Source: Rhodococcus sp. W8901
GTDB taxonomy: Bacteria > Actinomycetota > Actinomycetes > Mycobacteriales > Mycobacteriaceae
Assembly: GCF_013348805.1 (NCBI RefSeq)
Contig: NZ_CP054690.1
Location: forward strand, 5,332,001-5,396,000
Direction: 5' to 3'
Length of the DNA: 64,000 nucleotides
The notes under the pieces are model-generated. The model was given only the letters and a program-made list of their open reading frames with translations. It made no database searches and was not told the DNA's origin. Of the stretch, positions 8,754 to 18,956 are shown one piece after another; the first letter of the stretch is position 1, and the number at the start of each line of letters is the position of its first letter. The position numbers and the translations under genes are program-made.

Positions 8754-11700
8754 TCAACCCACCATTCGCCTCAACTGCCGCGATGCGACCGAGAGCGCGG
8801 CCAGGTCGCGCTGACCCGACTCTTCGATCTCGGCAAGCGCCTGTCGGGCACGCCGGATGCGGGGCTCGTTACGGGCCTCCCAATCCGTGAGCATGGCCTC
8901 CGGCGAATCACCGGGCACAGCGTGGGCGAGCACGTCGAGCGTGAGTTCGCGGACGCTGTCGTACAGTTCGTCCCGCAGCGACAGCCGCGCCAGTGCGTTC
9001 CAGCGGGTCTCCTTCCCGAGCTCCGAGACCCGGTTCAGCAGCGGCACCAGTCCCACCCGTTCGCACAGCCGGAAGTACAGTTCCCCCGCCTCCGCCAGGT
9101 CGTGGTCGGCGAGGTCCGCGATCTCGACGACGTCGAGGAGCCCGAACCGGTCGAGCAGCAGTTCGACGGACCGCACCAGGTCCTCGGGCGCGCCGAGTTC
9201 GGCGATCGAACGCGTCCGTTCCCTGAGGTTGTCGCGGTCGCCACCGACCAGCCATCCTTCGAGCATCGTCGACGCCTTCGCGATCCGTTCCCGGAACCGG
9301 GTGATCTCGGCACCGACAGCCAGGGGCTGCGGTCGCCGGCTCAACATCCAGCGCGATGCACGGTCCAGAAGCCTACGGGTCACGAGGACGAGTTCATCGG
9401 CGACGGCGACCGGAACGGGCGCGGTCGCGATCCTCGCCCACAGCTCGCGCAGGTCGAAGACGGACGCAACGACGTCGAACGCACGCACCGCATCCTCCGC
9501 GCTCGCGCCCACCTCCTCCGCAAGACGGAAGGCGTAGGTGATGCCACCGCGATCGACGACTGCGTTCGTCAGCACCGTCGCGACGATTTCGCGCCGCAAC
9601 GGGTGCCGGTCGATCGCATCCGCGTAGTCCTGCTGCATCCGAGCCGGGAAATACTGGCGCAGCGCGGGGAGGAAGACGTCGTGGTCGACCAGATCGCCTG
9701 CCAGCAAGGCCCCCTTCAGGTCCAGCTTCACGTGCGCCCCGAGAGTTGCCAGTTCGGGCGTCGACAAACCTTCCCCGGCCCGGCGCCGCACCGCGATCTC
9801 CGCCGCGTCTGGCAACACCTCCAGGGTCCGGTCCAGAGCTCCTGCCGACTCGAGCCGCGTGAGCAGCCGCGCATGGACTGCAAGCATCTCGCCGGCGTCG
9901 GCCCCGGTGGTGCCCATCAGTTCGTTCTGGGAGACGTTGTCGGCCAGGACCAGTGCGGTGACGTCGTCCGTCATCGCCGCGAGCAGTGTCGACCGTTCCG
10001 CAGCATCCAGTCGACCGCCGCCGACGAGTTCGTCGAGCAGAATCTTGATGTTGACCTCATGGTCGGAGCAGTCCACGCCGCCGGAGTTGTCGAGAGCGTC
10101 AGTGCCCACCCGGCCTCCGGCGCGGGCGATCTCGATACGACCCGCCTGGGTGAGGCCGAGGTTGCCGCCCTCGCCCACGACCCGGGCCCGCACGTCGGTG
10201 CCGTCCACCCGCACCGAGTCGTTGGCCTTGTCGCCGACGTCGGCATGCGATTCGCCCGACGCCTTGACGTAGGTGCCGATTCCACCGTTCCAGAGCAGGT
10301 CGACCGGCGCACGCAGGATCGCACGGATCAGTTCCGGCGGTGTCAGTTCCGTGACCGCCGAGTCCAGGCCGAGCACCTTCCGGGCCTCGGCGCTGATCGG
10401 CACGGCCTTCGCGGACCGATCCCACACCCCGCCACCGGAGCTGATCAGCGCGCGGTCGTAGTCGTCCCACGACGAACGCGGGAGAGCGAACATCCGGGCG
10501 CGCTCGGCATAGGAGCGCTCGGGGTCCGGTTCGGGGTCGAGGAAGACGTGGCGGTGGTCGAAGGCGGCAACCAGCCGAATGTGCTTGCTGCACAACATGC
10601 CGTTCCCGAAGACGTCCCCGCTCATGTCACCGATGCCGACGACCGTGAAGTCGTCCTGCTGGGTGTCGACGCCGAGCTCCCGGAACCGCCGCTTGACGCT
10701 CTCCCACGCCCCCCGCGCGGTAATGCCCATCGCCTTGTGGTCGTAGCCGACCGATCCGCCCGAAGCGAAGGCGTCGCCCAGCCAGAAGTCGTACTCGGCC
10801 GCCACGGCATTGGCGATGTCCGAGAACGACGCGGTACCCTTGTCGGCCGCCACCACGAGATAGGTGTCGTCTCCGTCGTGCCGCACCACACCCGGTGCCG
10901 GACGCACCTCACCCGACGTGCGGTCGACATTGTCGACGAGGTCGAGCAGGCCGCGGATGAATGTGCGGTACCCGGCAATCCCGGCCGCCCGCAACATTTC
11001 CCGGTCGTGGACGGCATCGCCGGTCTGGGCCGGCGGTCGGCGCAGCACGAAACCGCCCTTCGCGCCGACCGGCACGATGACCGCGTTCTTCACCGCCTGG
11101 GCCTTGACGAGACCCAGGACCTCGGTGCGGAAGTCCTCGATACGATCGGACCAGCGCAGCCCACCTCGCGCCACTGTGCCGAAGCGCATGTGGACGCCGG
11201 CAACCGACGGCGAATGGACGAAGATCTCGCGGCGCGGCCGAGGCTCCGGTAGCTCGTCGATGCTGCGGGAGTCGAACTCGAGCGACAGGCATTCCCGGCG
11301 TGGGGTGACGAAGTGGTTGGTGCGCACGGTGTTCCGAATCGCCGACCAGAGCGCCCGGAGAATTCGATCGGCGTCGAGCCCGACCACCTGCGCGATCAAC
11401 TCGTCCACTCGGGACGGTGCCGCCGGACCGCCGTCCGCCTGGGCTTCGGGATCGAATCGAGTGGCGAAGCTGTCGACCAGCGCCCGCGCAATCTCCGGAT
11501 ACCTGCAGAGGACGTCCGAGACGTAGGAACTGCTGTACGGGAACCGGGCCTGCCGCAGGAATTCGACGTAGGCGCGCAGCACGCCGACCTCGCGCCAGTC
11601 CAGACCGGCCCGTGCGACGAGCTCTCCCAACTTGTCGGGTTCCGCGTCGCCCCGCCACAGTGCCGCGATCGCCTCCGCGAAACGGCCGGCGAACTCGCCG

Positions 11701-12158
11701 AAGTCGGCGTCCGGCGCGATCGGGTATCCGACGGTGAAATCGTAGATCCAGCAGGGCGTCCCGGCGGAAGAGAGCAGCGGGTACGGCTTCTCGTCGAAGA
11801 CCTCGACGCCCAGACTCTGCAGCATCGGCATCACGTCACCCAGCGACGCCGGTCGGCCCTCGACGTACAGCGAGATCCGGTGCGTTCCGATCCCGCGGGT
11901 CGTCTGGACGATGCGGACGTCGACGGTGTCGGCGTCGAGGCGGTCGAGGATCTCCAGGTCGACGCGCGCACGCTCGGGGGCGACGTCCTGTTTGTATCCG
12001 ACGGGCAGCCCGGACACGAGGTGCGCGAGACGCGCCTTCATGTCCGCGCTCACGCCGGCGAGCAGGCGTTCGTCCCATCCCCTGAAAACTGCGGCGAGAG
12101 CGTCGTCGATCTCGTCGGGGATGTTCGTCGGTTCGGCCTCGGTCGAAGCGGTGTTCAT
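8754..12158 (-). CDS. gdh: NAD-glutamate dehydrogenase, short form
   Basis: Large NAD-specific glutamate dehydrogenase, oxidatively deaminating glutamate to 2-oxoglutarate. Diagnostic segments are [23 protein letters not shown], the catalytic lysine context [28 protein letters not shown] and the dinucleotide-domain run [14 protein letters not shown]. The product is about 1134 residues, clearly shorter than the ~1600-residue actinobacterial L_180 enzymes; the missing part would be N-terminal regulatory sequence. I start at the ATG at 12158 (GGAAGG 8 nt upstream); the frame is open to 12554 but the upstream part is low-complexity and lies antisense to the hutU fragment. Its place beside hutC fits histidine catabolism, which ends in glutamate. 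Confidence 0.9.
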   Translation of the reverse strand: MNTASTEAEPTNIPDEIDDALAAVFRGWDERLLAGVSADMKARLAHLVSGLPVGYKQDVAPERARVDLEILDRLDADTVDVRIVQTTRGIGTHRISLYVEGRPASLGDVMPMLQSLGVEVFDEKPYPLLSSAGTPCWIYDFTVGYPIAPDADFGEFAGRFAEAIAALWRGDAEPDKLGELVARAGLDWREVGVLRAYVEFLRQARFPYSSSYVSDVLCRYPEIARALVDSFATRFDPEAQADGGPAAPSRVDELIAQVVGLDADRILRALWSAIRNTVRTNHFVTPRRECLSLEFDSRSIDELPEPRPRREIFVHSPSVAGVHMRFGTVARGGLRWSDRIEDFRTEVLGLVKAQAVKNAVIVPVGAKGGFVLRRPPAQTGDAVHDREMLRAAGIAGYRTFIRGLLDLVDNVDRTSGEVRPAPGVVRHDGDDTYLVVAADKGTASFSDIANAVAAEYDFWLGDAFASGGSVGYDHKAMGITARGAWESVKRRFRELGVDTQQDDFTVVGIGDMSGDVFGNGMLCSKHIRLVAAFDHRHVFLDPEPDPERSYAERARMFALPRSSWDDYDRALISSGGGVWDRSAKAVPISAEARKVLGLDSAVTELTPPELIRAILRAPVDLLWNGGIGTYVKASGESHADVGDKANDSVRVDGTDVRARVVGEGGNLGLTQAGRIEIARAGGRVGTDALDNSGGVDCSDHEVNIKILLDELVGGGRLDAAERSTLLAAMTDDVTALVLADNVSQNELMGTTGADAGEMLAVHARLLTRLESAGALDRTLEVLPDAAEIAVRRRAGEGLSTPELATLGAHVKLDLKGALLAGDLVDHDVFLPALRQYFPARMQQDYADAIDRHPLRREIVATVLTNAVVDRGGITYAFRLAEEVGASAEDAVRAFDVVASVFDLRELWARIATAPVPVAVADELVLVTRRLLDRASRWMLSRRPQPLAVGAEITRFRERIAKASTMLEGWLVGGDRDNLRERTRSIAELGAPEDLVRSVELLLDRFGLLDVVEIADLADHDLAEAGELYFRLCERVGLVPLLNRVSELGKETRWNALARLSLRDELYDSVRELTLDVLAHAVPGDSPEAMLTDWEARNEPRIRRARQALAEIEESGQRDLAALSVASRQLRRMVG

Positions 12159-12249
12159 CTCGGTACCTTCCGTCGGATACCACGCTGTATCCGACTCATC
12201 GTCGGGTCCATCCGGCTGTCGCGCGTGGCACCCTGAGTGGGGTGCCCCC

Positions 12250-12281
12250 TTGACATCGAGATGTATAGACAGGAATATACA
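12250..12281. promoter_or_regulatory. Probable HutC operator and promoter between gdh and hutU fragment
   Basis: TTGACA (12250-12255) looks like a plus-strand -35 box with an AT-rich -10 candidate GAATAT at 12273-12278. Overlapping it, TGTATA (12262-12267), 8 nt, and TATACA (12276-12281) form a perfect inverted repeat. The left part also reads GTATAGAC, matching the GT-N-TA-N-AC consensus I know for HutC-subfamily GntR regulators. The site sits between the divergent gdh and hutU starts, where one repressor could control both. Assignment to HutC is inference. Confidence 0.6.
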
Positions 12282-12408
12282 ACTCATAGTTGCAGAACGT
12301 GAGCCAGTGCACAACAGCTGGGAACCGGACGGGGACGACAACGGCGTCGCCCCCCGCCCCCCGGATGACGCTGCCGCGAAGCTCACTGCCGATCTCGAGG
12401 AGTACCCC

Positions 12409-12675
12409 ATGGACATCACGTCCCCCGGCCACGAGGCCCGACCCGTCAGCGCCCCGCGCGGCTCCGAGCTCAACACGCTCGGGTGGCAGCAGGAGGGCGC
12501 CCTGCGCATGCTCATGAACAACCTCGACCCCGAGGTCGCCGAGCACCCCGACAACCTGGTCGTCTACGGCGGCACCGGCCGCGCCGCCCGCAGCTGGGCC
12601 GCGTTCGACGCCATGGTCGCCACCCTGAAGACGCTGAAGAACGACGAGACCATGCTGGTCCAGTCCGGCAACCCC
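12409..12675 (+). pseudogene. hutU: Truncated urocanate hydratase (N-terminal ~89 codons)
   Basis: The frame opening at ATG 12409 (GAGGAG upstream) encodes the unmistakable N-terminus of urocanate hydratase: [54 protein letters not shown] and [11 protein letters not shown]. Full-length enzymes are about 550 residues and continue with a VGVxxTHEWAPRVL-type stretch; here similarity stops at the proline codon ending at 12675. The same frame runs to a stop at 12918 with unrelated sequence. The NAD-binding and catalytic parts are absent, so it cannot be an active urocanase. It is best explained by a deletion or replacement that removed the rest of hutU and presumably hutI/hutH. Confidence 0.85.
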
Positions 12676-14215
<1,540 letters not shown>

Positions 14216-14239
14216 CCGCGCCGCCCCTGTGCGGTCGAA

Positions 14240-15052
14240 TCAAATGGACGTGATGCCCAGGTCCAACGACATCTGCGAGCCGGTGACGGTGCGCGACCGG
14301 TCGCTCGCCAAGTACAGGACCACCTCGGAGACGTCGTCGACGGTGCACTTGTTGAGGCCGGCGAGCGGCCACTTGTAGTTGTCCAGGTAGCGCGGGAACT
14401 GGGAGAGGATCTTGCCGACGTTGGCGTCCTGGCCCATCGGGGTGTCCACCGCGCCGGGGTGGATCGAGTTGACGCGAATGCCGAACTCGCCCAACTCGAT
14501 CGCCGCGGTCTTCGTCAGACCCACCAGGCCGTGCTTGGCGGAGGTGTAGTTCGACGTGCCCGGGCTGGCCTTGATGCCGGCCGCCGAGCTGACCACGATG
14601 ATCGAGCCGCCGCGGCCGCCGTCGATCATCGCGGGCACGGCCGCCTTGAGCGTTCGCCACACACCGTTGAGGTTGATGTCGATCATCGTGGTCCACTGCT
14701 CCTCGGGCATCTCCCAGAAGCGGTTCCACGTCGAGATGCCGGCGTTCGCGACCACGATGTCGAGACGGCCGAAGCGCTCCACACCGGCGTCGACGGCGGC
14801 CTGCAGCGCGGCCTGGTCGCGCACGTCGCCGATGGACGTGACGATCTCGCGGCCCTCGGCGCGCACCAGGCGGGCGGTCTCCTCGAGATCCTCGGGCGTC
14901 GCCGCCGGGTAGCCGACGTCGTCGGAGATCGGTGCGCAGATGTCGAGCGCGATGATGTCCGCACCCTCCTGGGCGAAGCGCACCGCGTGGTTGCGCCCCT
15001 GTCCGCGTGCCGCGCCGGTGATGAAGGCGACCTTGTTCTCGAGCAGTGCCAT
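14240..15052 (-). CDS. Mycofactocin-coupled SDR family oxidoreductase
   Basis: 270-residue short-chain dehydrogenase with the glycine motif TGAARGQGRNHAVRFA (residues 12-27), the insert after beta-2 (DICAPISDDVGYPAATPEDL) and YTSAKHGLVGLTK catalytic segment (Tyr/Lys near 167-171). The GQGR opening and extended beta-2 loop are characteristic of mycofactocin-associated dehydrogenases, which hold NAD(H) tightly and pass electrons to the peptide-derived cofactor mycofactocin. GGAGG precedes the ATG at 15052. Substrate is unknown, typically a secondary alcohol. It stands alone, convergent with the HPPD gene. Confidence 0.88.
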   Translation of the reverse strand: MALLENKVAFITGAARGQGRNHAVRFAQEGADIIALDICAPISDDVGYPAATPEDLEETARLVRAEGREIVTSIGDVRDQAALQAAVDAGVERFGRLDIVVANAGISTWNRFWEMPEEQWTTMIDINLNGVWRTLKAAVPAMIDGGRGGSIIVVSSAAGIKASPGTSNYTSAKHGLVGLTKTAAIELGEFGIRVNSIHPGAVDTPMGQDANVGKILSQFPRYLDNYKWPLAGLNKCTVDDVSEVVLYLASDRSRTVTGSQMSLDLGITSI

Positions 15053-15206
15053 GCGAATCCCTCCGGATCCCTCGTCGTCCAGTGTCTTCGCAGATTAGGA
15101 CGGCTATCCGGACCAGCGGCCCAGCATTCCAGTGACCGGGAACACAGCGCCTCCAGCGCTCGGTGGTCATTCGGGCTCCGAAACTCGTGTAAGCTGAAAT
15201 TACCGA

Positions 15207-15280
15207 CGCGGGGTGGAGCAGCTCGGTAGCTCGCTGGGCTCATAACCCAGAGGTCGCAGGTTCAAATCCTGTCCCCGCTA
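15207..15280 (+). tRNA. Initiator tRNA-fMet (anticodon CAT)
   Basis: A 74-nt cloverleaf without encoded CCA. The acceptor strand CGCGGGG pairs with CCCCGC while position 1 (C) faces U at 72, leaving the unpaired terminal position expected of an initiator. The anticodon loop CTCATAA is flanked by three G:C pairs (GGG/CCC), the second initiator hallmark. T-arm GGTTCAAATCC is canonical. A strong hairpin follows at 15286-15322. Confidence 0.95.
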
Positions 15281-15285
15281 CAAAT

Positions 15286-15322
15286 GAAAGTCCGGGTCAA
15301 CGAATTGTTGACCCGGACTTTC
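15286..15322 (+). terminator. Intrinsic terminator after tRNA-fMet
   Basis: GAAAGTCCGGGTCAAC (15286-15301) pairs perfectly over 16 bp with 15307-15322 around a GAATT loop. It starts 6 nt after the tRNA and has no extended U-tract, as is usual for actinomycete terminators. Confidence 0.85.
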
Positions 15323-15407
15323 GCATTTGAGGCGGAACGTCGTCGCCGCAGCGGATGCCCTTCATGGCGACCCTCGATCGTTCAACCGACCCGCATGGGC
15401 AGTGCAG

Positions 15408-15689
15408 TCAGACGTGATAGGCGTCGGCACGGTGCGAGATGGCGGTGACCTGTACGCGTCGGGCGTCCTCGTCGATCAGGTACAGCACTCGGTAGGTTCC
15501 GCGGCGCGCGGAGTAAGCCGGGGCGAGCGGTGGCGCGAGCGGTTTACCGACCCGGTGCGGATTCTCGAGCAGGGCCCCGGTGATGAACTCGTAGACCGCG
15601 GCCGCGACCTTCTCGGGCAGGGTGTGCTTCAAGGCGCGGGCCGCCGACCTCGCAATGGAGAGGGTGTACGGCTGCTCGGGCGCGCTCAT
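15408..15689 (-). CDS. RelE/ParE-family toxin
   Basis: 93-residue type II toxin of the RelE superfamily. The pattern YTLSIARSAARALKHTLPEK, the loop LAPAYSARRGTYRVLYLID and the C-terminal HRADAYHV match RelE ribosome-dependent mRNA interferases, with the arginines and terminal His/Tyr region corresponding to the active site. The start codon overlaps the antitoxin stop by 4 nt, antitoxin first, as in relBE-type operons. Both genes are controlled from the palindrome at 15977-15992. Confidence 0.88.
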   Translation of the reverse strand: MSAPEQPYTLSIARSAARALKHTLPEKVAAAVYEFITGALLENPHRVGKPLAPPLAPAYSARRGTYRVLYLIDEDARRVQVTAISHRADAYHV

Positions 15690-15976
15690 TCGTCGTCGGA
15701 CTTCTCGGCAGCCAAGAAGTCGGCGAGCGAGTCGGCATCGAGAACGTCACCGCCCTCGACCTCCGCCATGCCGGCGACATGGTCGGCGAGCAGCGACTCG
15801 TCGGCGAGGACGGCGATGGTCTCGCGCAGCGCGTCGTAGTCGTCGGCGCCGAGGAGTACGGCGGCGCGATGTCCGTTGCGGGTGATCTCGAATCGCTCGT
15901 GCGTGCGCTCCGCCTCGTCGACGAGACGGGAGAGCTGCGCCCGTGCATCTGCCACCGGAAGAGTCGTCATGTACAT
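15686..15976 (-). CDS. Phd/YefM-family antitoxin
   Basis: 96-residue antitoxin: the Phd fold (LPVADARAQLSRLVDEAERTHERFEITRNGHRAAVLLGADDYDALRET) is followed by an acidic C-terminal tail that would wrap the toxin. The annotated ATG is at 15976, but the ATG at 15970 (MTTLPV) may be the real start: TAGAAT lies 7 nt upstream of it and there is no Shine-Dalgarno, so the mRNA may be leaderless. The N-terminal domain is expected to bind the adjacent palindrome and autorepress. Confidence 0.9.
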   Translation of the reverse strand: MYMTTLPVADARAQLSRLVDEAERTHERFEITRNGHRAAVLLGADDYDALRETIAVLADESLLADHVAGMAEVEGGDVLDADSLADFLAAEKSDDE

Positions 15977-15992
15977 AATTCTAGCTAGAATT
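15977..15992. promoter_or_regulatory. Toxin-antitoxin operator palindrome
   Basis: AATTCTAGCTAGAATT is a perfect 16-bp palindrome touching the antitoxin start and containing the minus-strand -10-like TAGAAT. Binding by the Phd-type antitoxin would block the promoter directly. Confidence 0.7.
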
Positions 15993-16057
15993 CAGGATTC
16001 GGCCAGTGCGGCGCTTCGACTCGACCGCCGCGCCCGATCCACCGGGCCACGACGTGC

Positions 16058-16142
16058 CGGCGTCACACAGGTTTTCCGAACAACACATACGAAATGCACA
16101 TCGAAAGGGTGTGTGACGCCGACAGAAGGTGTGTGACACCGA
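16058..16142. repeat. Three GTGTGACGCCG-type repeats (one inverted, two direct)
   Basis: An inverted copy CGGCGTCACAC lies at 16058-16068. Two direct copies, GGTGTGTGACGCCGA (16108-16122) and GGTGTGTGACACCGA (16128-16142), are spaced exactly 20 bp apart, about two helical turns. They sit between the toxin-antitoxin operon and the DUF309 gene and may be binding sites of an unidentified regulator; the rest of 15993-16243 shows no gene. Confidence 0.5.
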
Positions 16143-16243
16143 GGTATCCGCGGAGGCACCGCCTCGGCCGACAGCCTGGACACCTCCTGCGCCTGCCCCG
16201 CCGCCCCTCCCGCCGACACCCCCGTCGGCGCTAGATTGCTTGT

Positions 16244-16717
16244 ATGGCCGATCGCGATCGGGACACCCTCGGCAAGCCCCGCAACGCCCGCCCCCGGGAC
16301 CGGTTGGGCCGGCCGCTCGAGTGGGGCGAGGAGGGGTTTCCGACGATGCCCGACGACCTGGACCTGGATCCCGGCGAGGCGATCACCGAGGCGCAGCGCC
16401 TGCTCGACCACGACCTGCCGTTCCACGCGCACGAGGTGCTGGAGGCCGCGTGGAAGAAGGCGCCGCACGAGGAACGCGGGCTGTGGCAGGGCCTGGCGCA
16501 GCTGGCCGTCGCGGTCACCCACCAGATGCGCGGCAATCCGGCTGGGGCGGTGTCGCTGCTGCGGCAGGGGCGGCACCGCATCGTGCCGTTCGAGGAGAAT
16601 CCGCCGCACGCCCTCGACCTGACCGGGCTGGTCGCGTGGGCCGACCATCTGATCATCGAACTGGACCGGGACACCCCGCCCGACACGGTCCCGGTTCCGA
16701 GGCTCCGAATGCCGTGA
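16244..16717 (+). CDS. DUF309 domain protein
   Basis: 157 residues with the DUF309 helical core: HDLPFHAHEVLEAAWKKAPHEERGLWQGLAQLAVAVTHQMRGNPAGAVSLLRQG. The conserved H-x-H-E-V-x-E-x-x-W motif near residue 60 is the family signature; function is unknown. The ATG at 16244 follows TGTATGGCCG with no strong Shine-Dalgarno. The N-terminal 40 residues are basic and proline-rich. It is followed closely by the Lon-substrate-domain gene, probably one transcript. Confidence 0.85.
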   Translation: MADRDRDTLGKPRNARPRDRLGRPLEWGEEGFPTMPDDLDLDPGEAITEAQRLLDHDLPFHAHEVLEAAWKKAPHEERGLWQGLAQLAVAVTHQMRGNPAGAVSLLRQGRHRIVPFEENPPHALDLTGLVAWADHLIIELDRDTPPDTVPVPRLRMP

Positions 16718-16734
16718 TGGGCCATTCTGGTCGA

Positions 16735-17379
16735 ATGACCGTTCTGCCCATGTTTCCCCTCGGCTCGACGCTGCTGCCCGGGGAACGGTTGCCGCTGCAC
16801 GTGTTCGAGCCGCGCTACCAGGCGCTCGTGCGCGACTGCCTGGCCGCCACCGAGGGTCCCCGGTTCGGCACCGTCCTGATCGCGCGCGGCCACGAGGTGG
16901 GTGGCGGCGACGTCCGGCACGAGGTGGGCACGTCGGTGCGCATCGTCTCGCACGTCGACATCGGCGACGGCCGCTACGCGCTGAACTGCGTGGGCGAGGA
17001 GCGCATCCGCATCCGGCACTGGCTCGACGACGACCCGTACCCGCGGGCCGAGGTGGAGTCGTGGCCGGTGGGACCGGGCGGCCGGGTGGACGACACCCGG
17101 CTCGAGCAACTCACCGACCGGCTCACCGAGCTGTACGTCCTGCTCACCCGCATCCGCGGCCGCGAGGACGAACCCCAGCCCGCGCCGCCGCGGCTGTTCG
17201 ACATCCTCGAACAGCCCGGCGATCACCTGTACGCGCTCGCGGCGTGGGTGCCGATGGGCGCCGCGGACCAACTGCAGGTGCTGGCGGCGGAGTCCGCGGA
17301 CGACCGCTACCGCGCGGTGGCCGAGGCGATCGACAACGCGCGCGAGATCGCCGAATTCCGACTCTCGGGACGCCAGTGA
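16735..17379 (+). CDS. Lon substrate-binding (LON) domain protein
   Basis: 214-residue stand-alone LON N-terminal domain: LPMFPLGSTLLPGERLPLHVFEPRYQALVRDCL at the N-terminus, FGTVLIARGHEVGGGD in the middle, and a C-terminal helical bundle (DHLYALAAWVPMGAADQLQVL). There is no ATPase or protease domain. Similar short proteins occur next to DUF309 genes in actinobacteria; a role in binding unfolded proteins is family-based inference. I start at ATG 16735, where similarity begins; the frame is open upstream but antisense-like. Confidence 0.87.
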   Translation: MTVLPMFPLGSTLLPGERLPLHVFEPRYQALVRDCLAATEGPRFGTVLIARGHEVGGGDVRHEVGTSVRIVSHVDIGDGRYALNCVGEERIRIRHWLDDDPYPRAEVESWPVGPGGRVDDTRLEQLTDRLTELYVLLTRIRGREDEPQPAPPRLFDILEQPGDHLYALAAWVPMGAADQLQVLAAESADDRYRAVAEAIDNAREIAEFRLSGRQ

Positions 17380-17443
17380 CGGGGGTCACGTTCGACGTGT
17401 ACTAGCGTCCACTCTCCAGGTTGTTCAGGGGAGGGGAGAACTC

Positions 17444-17890
17444 ATGATTCACGTTCGCCACAAGGCGGTCGCCATCGTTCCCGTCGAGCTGGCCTTCGCG
17501 CACATCGACGACTACCGCAACGTGCCCGACTGGATGTTCGGCATCACCCGGTTCGACCCGATCGGCGCGCTCGATCAGGGCCTGGGCGCCACCTACGACG
17601 CGACGATGCAGCTCGGCCCCAAGGCGTTGAAGTCGACGGTCGAGGTCACCGAGTGGGAGCAGGACCGGCTGATCACCCTCAGCTCGGTCTCCGGTTTCGG
17701 GAACCGCTCCAGCTGGATGTTCACGCCCGTCGCCGACGACCACACCGAGCTGTCCGTGGACTTCGGCTACGAGCTGCCCGGCGGGCTGGCCGGCAAGGCC
17801 CTGGGCAAGCTGATCGAGCCGTTCGTCGTCACCGCGATCAAGCAGACCGAGGCGAACCTGCGCAGGCAGATCGAGGCGCGGGGGCTGTAG
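17444..17890 (+). CDS. SRPBCC family protein
   Basis: 148 residues with a START/Bet v1-type helix-grip fold: VRHKAVAIVPVELAFAHIDDYRNVPDWMFGITRF, then alternating strands and a long C-terminal amphipathic helix (GKLIEPFVVTAIKQTEANLRRQIEAR). Such proteins bind lipids or polyketides in a deep pocket. GGGGAG precedes the ATG at 17444. It abuts the minus-strand hydrolase, with stops 1 bp apart. Ligand unknown. Confidence 0.82.
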   Translation: MIHVRHKAVAIVPVELAFAHIDDYRNVPDWMFGITRFDPIGALDQGLGATYDATMQLGPKALKSTVEVTEWEQDRLITLSSVSGFGNRSSWMFTPVADDHTELSVDFGYELPGGLAGKALGKLIEPFVVTAIKQTEANLRRQIEARGL

Positions 17891-17891
17891 C

Positions 17892-18866
17892 TCAGGCCGA
17901 GTGCCGGCCGCGGTATCCCAGTGCGCGCCGGGCGAAGTCGAGGCTGAACGCGATCGTCATGGTGCTCTCCTTCAGGACCGTGCCCATCACCGGGTAGGCG
18001 TGGATCTGGCCGCTCCACACGTGGGTCTCCACGGCCTGCCCGGCGTCCTCGAGCATCCCGGTCATCGCCTCGACGTCCGGGCGCATCAGTTCGTACTGCG
18101 CGACACTGAAGAACGTCGGCGGGAACAGGTGCGGGTCGGCCTCGATCGGCGAGTCGGCGCCGACGATCGGATCCGGCCCGCCCACCCACTTGTCCTTGAG
18201 CGCCTCCACCTGGTTCATCGGCAGATACGCGTCGCGGCGCATGTAGTCCGGATCGTGCTTCTCCAGTGCGAGATTGAGCAGCGGCGAGTAGCCGATCACC
18301 GCCGCCGGGGTGATCATGCCGCGGGTCGCCGCGAGCTCGGCGACCTTCATCGCGAGGTAGCCGCCCGCCGAGTCCCCCGCGACGATGATCTTCGTCGGGT
18401 CCGCACACGTGCTGAGCAGCTCGGTGTACGCGGCCATCGCATCATGGATCGAGGTGCCGATGCCGCCGTACGGCAGCTGGCGGTACTCCACCGAGATCAC
18501 CGGGATACCGGCCCGCGCGGCCAGGACCGCGCACAGGCTGCGGTGAGTGGCCAAGCCGCAGAACACGAATCCGCCGCCGTGGAGGTACAGGATGGTCGCG
18601 CCGGCCAGCGAGTCGGAGGCCTGGCGGTGATGCCTGATCAGCTCGCTCGGCACACCCCCGAGCGTCATCGGCTCGATGTGCACGCCCCGCGGCCGCGGCA
18701 GCCGATCGACCACCTTCTCGAGATGCCCGAGCGCCGCGATGCCCCGATCGGTGGTGGGCCACGCCGCGAACAGCGGTTTGACGAAGATCCGGGCGAACCA
18801 GAACACCAACCATGCCCGCAGGCTCACCTTCCAGTGCCGGATGATGGTCGTCTCACGCGTTCGCAT
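17892..18866 (-). CDS. Alpha/beta hydrolase fold-3 (HSL/LipH-type esterase)
   Basis: About 324 residues of the hormone-sensitive-lipase family. The oxyanion motif HGGG is at residues 96-99, the nucleophile motif GDSAGG puts the serine near 166, and the catalytic His lies in IHAYP near the C-terminus. A hydrophobic N-terminal segment (SLRAWLVFWFARIFVKPLF) may anchor it to membrane or lipid. I start at ATG 18866, where GGGGGC precedes; the frame extends to 18929. The protein resembles actinobacterial Lip esterases acting on medium-chain acyl esters; substrate is inference. Confidence 0.88.
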   Translation of the reverse strand: MRTRETTIIRHWKVSLRAWLVFWFARIFVKPLFAAWPTTDRGIAALGHLEKVVDRLPRPRGVHIEPMTLGGVPSELIRHHRQASDSLAGATILYLHGGGFVFCGLATHRSLCAVLAARAGIPVISVEYRQLPYGGIGTSIHDAMAAYTELLSTCADPTKIIVAGDSAGGYLAMKVAELAATRGMITPAAVIGYSPLLNLALEKHDPDYMRRDAYLPMNQVEALKDKWVGGPDPIVGADSPIEADPHLFPPTFFSVAQYELMRPDVEAMTGMLEDAGQAVETHVWSGQIHAYPVMGTVLKESTMTIAFSLDFARRALGYRGRHSA

Positions 18867-18956
18867 ACCGCCCCCAGTCGTCTCCGCACGGGTGGCTCCG
18901 CCCACCCCGTCCGCCACCCTAGAGACCAACGCCGCCGCGCGCAGCCGCTCCGACGG

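Noticed and set aside
12159-12554. Upstream extension of the glutamate dehydrogenase frame
   Set aside because: The extra residues are low-complexity and overlap the urocanase fragment on the other strand; a good ribosome site supports ATG 12158.
15207-15322. tRNA as an integration site of a mobile element
   Set aside because: No integrase or duplicated tRNA 3' end lies nearby; the following inverted repeat is a terminator.
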